Positions 5,566 to 6,168 of a stretch of DNA of 6,168 nucleotides are shown here, piece after piece (positions within the stretch are counted from its first letter, which is position 1; each line of letters begins with the position of its first letter). The notes under the pieces are model-generated. The model was not told the origin of the DNA and did not search any database. It worked only from the letters and a program-made list of their open reading frames with translations. Location of the stretch: the NCBI GenBank assembly GCA_027032855.1, contig JALVLX010000018.1, positions 1 to 6,168 on the forward strand, read 5' to 3'. The stretch comes from Flavobacteriales bacterium. GTDB taxonomy: Bacteria; Bacteroidota; Bacteroidia; Flavobacteriales; Flavobacteriaceae. A program made the position numbers and the translations under genes.

Positions 5566-6168
5566 ATGACAAAAGACAAAACATACGACATTTGCGTAGT
5601 TGGTAGCGGTGCCGGTGCCGGACCGGTTATTTACGAATTGTCCAAAGCCGGTTACAAAGTCATCGTCTTGGAAAAGGGTCCTTGGTATCGCACCAAAGAT
5701 TTCAGTAAAGACGAAATGGTGGCAACGCGCCGTAGTGTTTACACGCCCAACCTCAAAGATGAGCCGCAAGTAATAGAAGACCTGAACGAAAACGGTGAAT
5801 GGGAAGCTAAATCCACTTATGAAACCGGTCGCGACTTTTGGAATGGCAATTGTGTCGGTGGGTCGTCTAATTTTATGAGTGGTTATTTTGCACGGCTCAA
5901 ACCGGTAGATTTTAAACTGCTATCCACTTACGGTGACATTCCCGGAGCCAACCTCGCCGACTGGCCTATCTCCTACGACGACTTGGAACCCTACTACGAA
6001 AAAGTCGAACGTTTGGTAGGCATATCAGGCAAAGTGGTGCCTCACAAATTTATGTCACCGCGCTCAACTCCTGATTACCCTTATCCGCCTTTGGCAGAAA
6101 ATATTGTGTCGTCATGGATTGATGAAGCGACTGCCAAACTTAACATTCAAAGTATTCCGTTGGCAAGA
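5566..6168 (+). CDS. GMC-family FAD-dependent oxidoreductase, 3'-truncated by window edge
   Basis: The frame is open for 201 codons to the right edge with no stop; family members are usually 500-580 residues, so about a third is present. Seen: an N-terminal FAD-binding Rossmann fold, YDICVVGSGAGAGPVIYEL with G13, G15 and G17, then E36 in VIVLEKG at the position expected to bind the ribose of FAD. Next is WNGNCVGGSSNFMSG (92-106) followed by ARLKPVDF, the GMC signature region near the flavin. The usual GSGAGGG loop is GSGAGAG here, with Ala18 at the third Gly of GxGxxG. There is no signal peptide, although the pathway is periplasmic, which fits co-export with the Tat partner encoded two bases upstream. 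The likely role is oxidation of a sugar, sugar acid or alcohol, passing electrons to a cytochrome c or quinone. The catalytic His and substrate region are outside, so the substrate is unknown. The ATG at 5566 is the first in-frame start after the previous stop. Confidence 0.93.
   Translation, partial: MTKDKTYDICVVGSGAGAGPVIYELSKAGYKVIVLEKGPWYRTKDFSKDEMVATRRSVYTPNLKDEPQVIEDLNENGEWEAKSTYETGRDFWNGNCVGGSSNFMSGYFARLKPVDFKLLSTYGDIPGANLADWPISYDDLEPYYEKVERLVGISGKVVPHKFMSPRSTPDYPYPPLAENIVSSWIDEATAKLNIQSIPLAR

Noticed and set aside
5500..5769. Minus-strand 89-codon frame across the junction of the two dehydrogenase genes
   Set aside because: It overlaps two well-supported plus-strand genes and shows no recognisable domain or signal.
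1..6168. CRISPR array, insertion sequence, tRNA/rRNA, riboswitch or phage genes
   Set aside because: No regularly spaced repeats, transposase motifs, terminal inverted repeats, cloverleaf or conserved RNA leader were seen. All genes show similar composition and intact frames.

Overview
The window is an AT-rich chromosomal stretch from a member of the Bacteroidota, most likely Flavobacteriia-like. The evidence is the repeated occurrence of the phylum-specific promoter -7 element TAnnTTTG (2411, 4300, 4951, and a 7/8 match on the minus strand at 3962), A/T-rich leaders without a clear Shine-Dalgarno sequence, a lipoprotein with an acidic patch after its lipobox Cys, and a short Tat protein paired with a GMC oxidoreductase. 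I see no mobile element, CRISPR array, tRNA or rRNA.

Left part (1-3526): four plus-strand genes. First is the 3' part of a periplasmic tail-specific protease (Prc/S41, catalytic Ser-Lys dyad visible). Then come nadD (NAD biosynthesis), a bifunctional-nuclease-domain (DUF151) protein with a C-terminal UVR motif, and a 113-aa protein I do not recognise. A promoter overlapping the nadD stop codon suggests that the nuclease gene and the 113-aa gene form their own transcription unit. A hairpin immediately after the last stop separates them from a convergent minus-strand gene.

Middle (3527-4963): a minus-strand gene for a small secreted protein (119 aa, signal peptide), then a 412-base divergent intergenic region holding promoters for both flanking genes and an inverted repeat. 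Next is a plus-strand lipoprotein with an Ala/Glu/Lys-rich linker, four canonical EF-hand calcium loops and a short Cys-Gly-Lys tail (EGKCG ... GKCGDGKCGK). The tail resembles the core motif of HvfA/bufferin-type modified metallophore peptides and is the most interesting item here. A strong intrinsic terminator closes this gene.

Right part (4964-6168): a two-gene operon cut by the window edge. The first gene encodes a Tat-exported, probably lipid-anchored protein of the gluconate 2-dehydrogenase subunit 3 family. Two bases after its stop codon begins an FAD-dependent GMC oxidoreductase that has no signal peptide of its own. Together they look like a periplasmic sugar, sugar-acid or alcohol dehydrogenase whose catalytic subunit is carried across the membrane by the Tat-tagged small subunit. 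The promoter element sits five bases before the start codon, so the first gene is probably translated from a leaderless mRNA.
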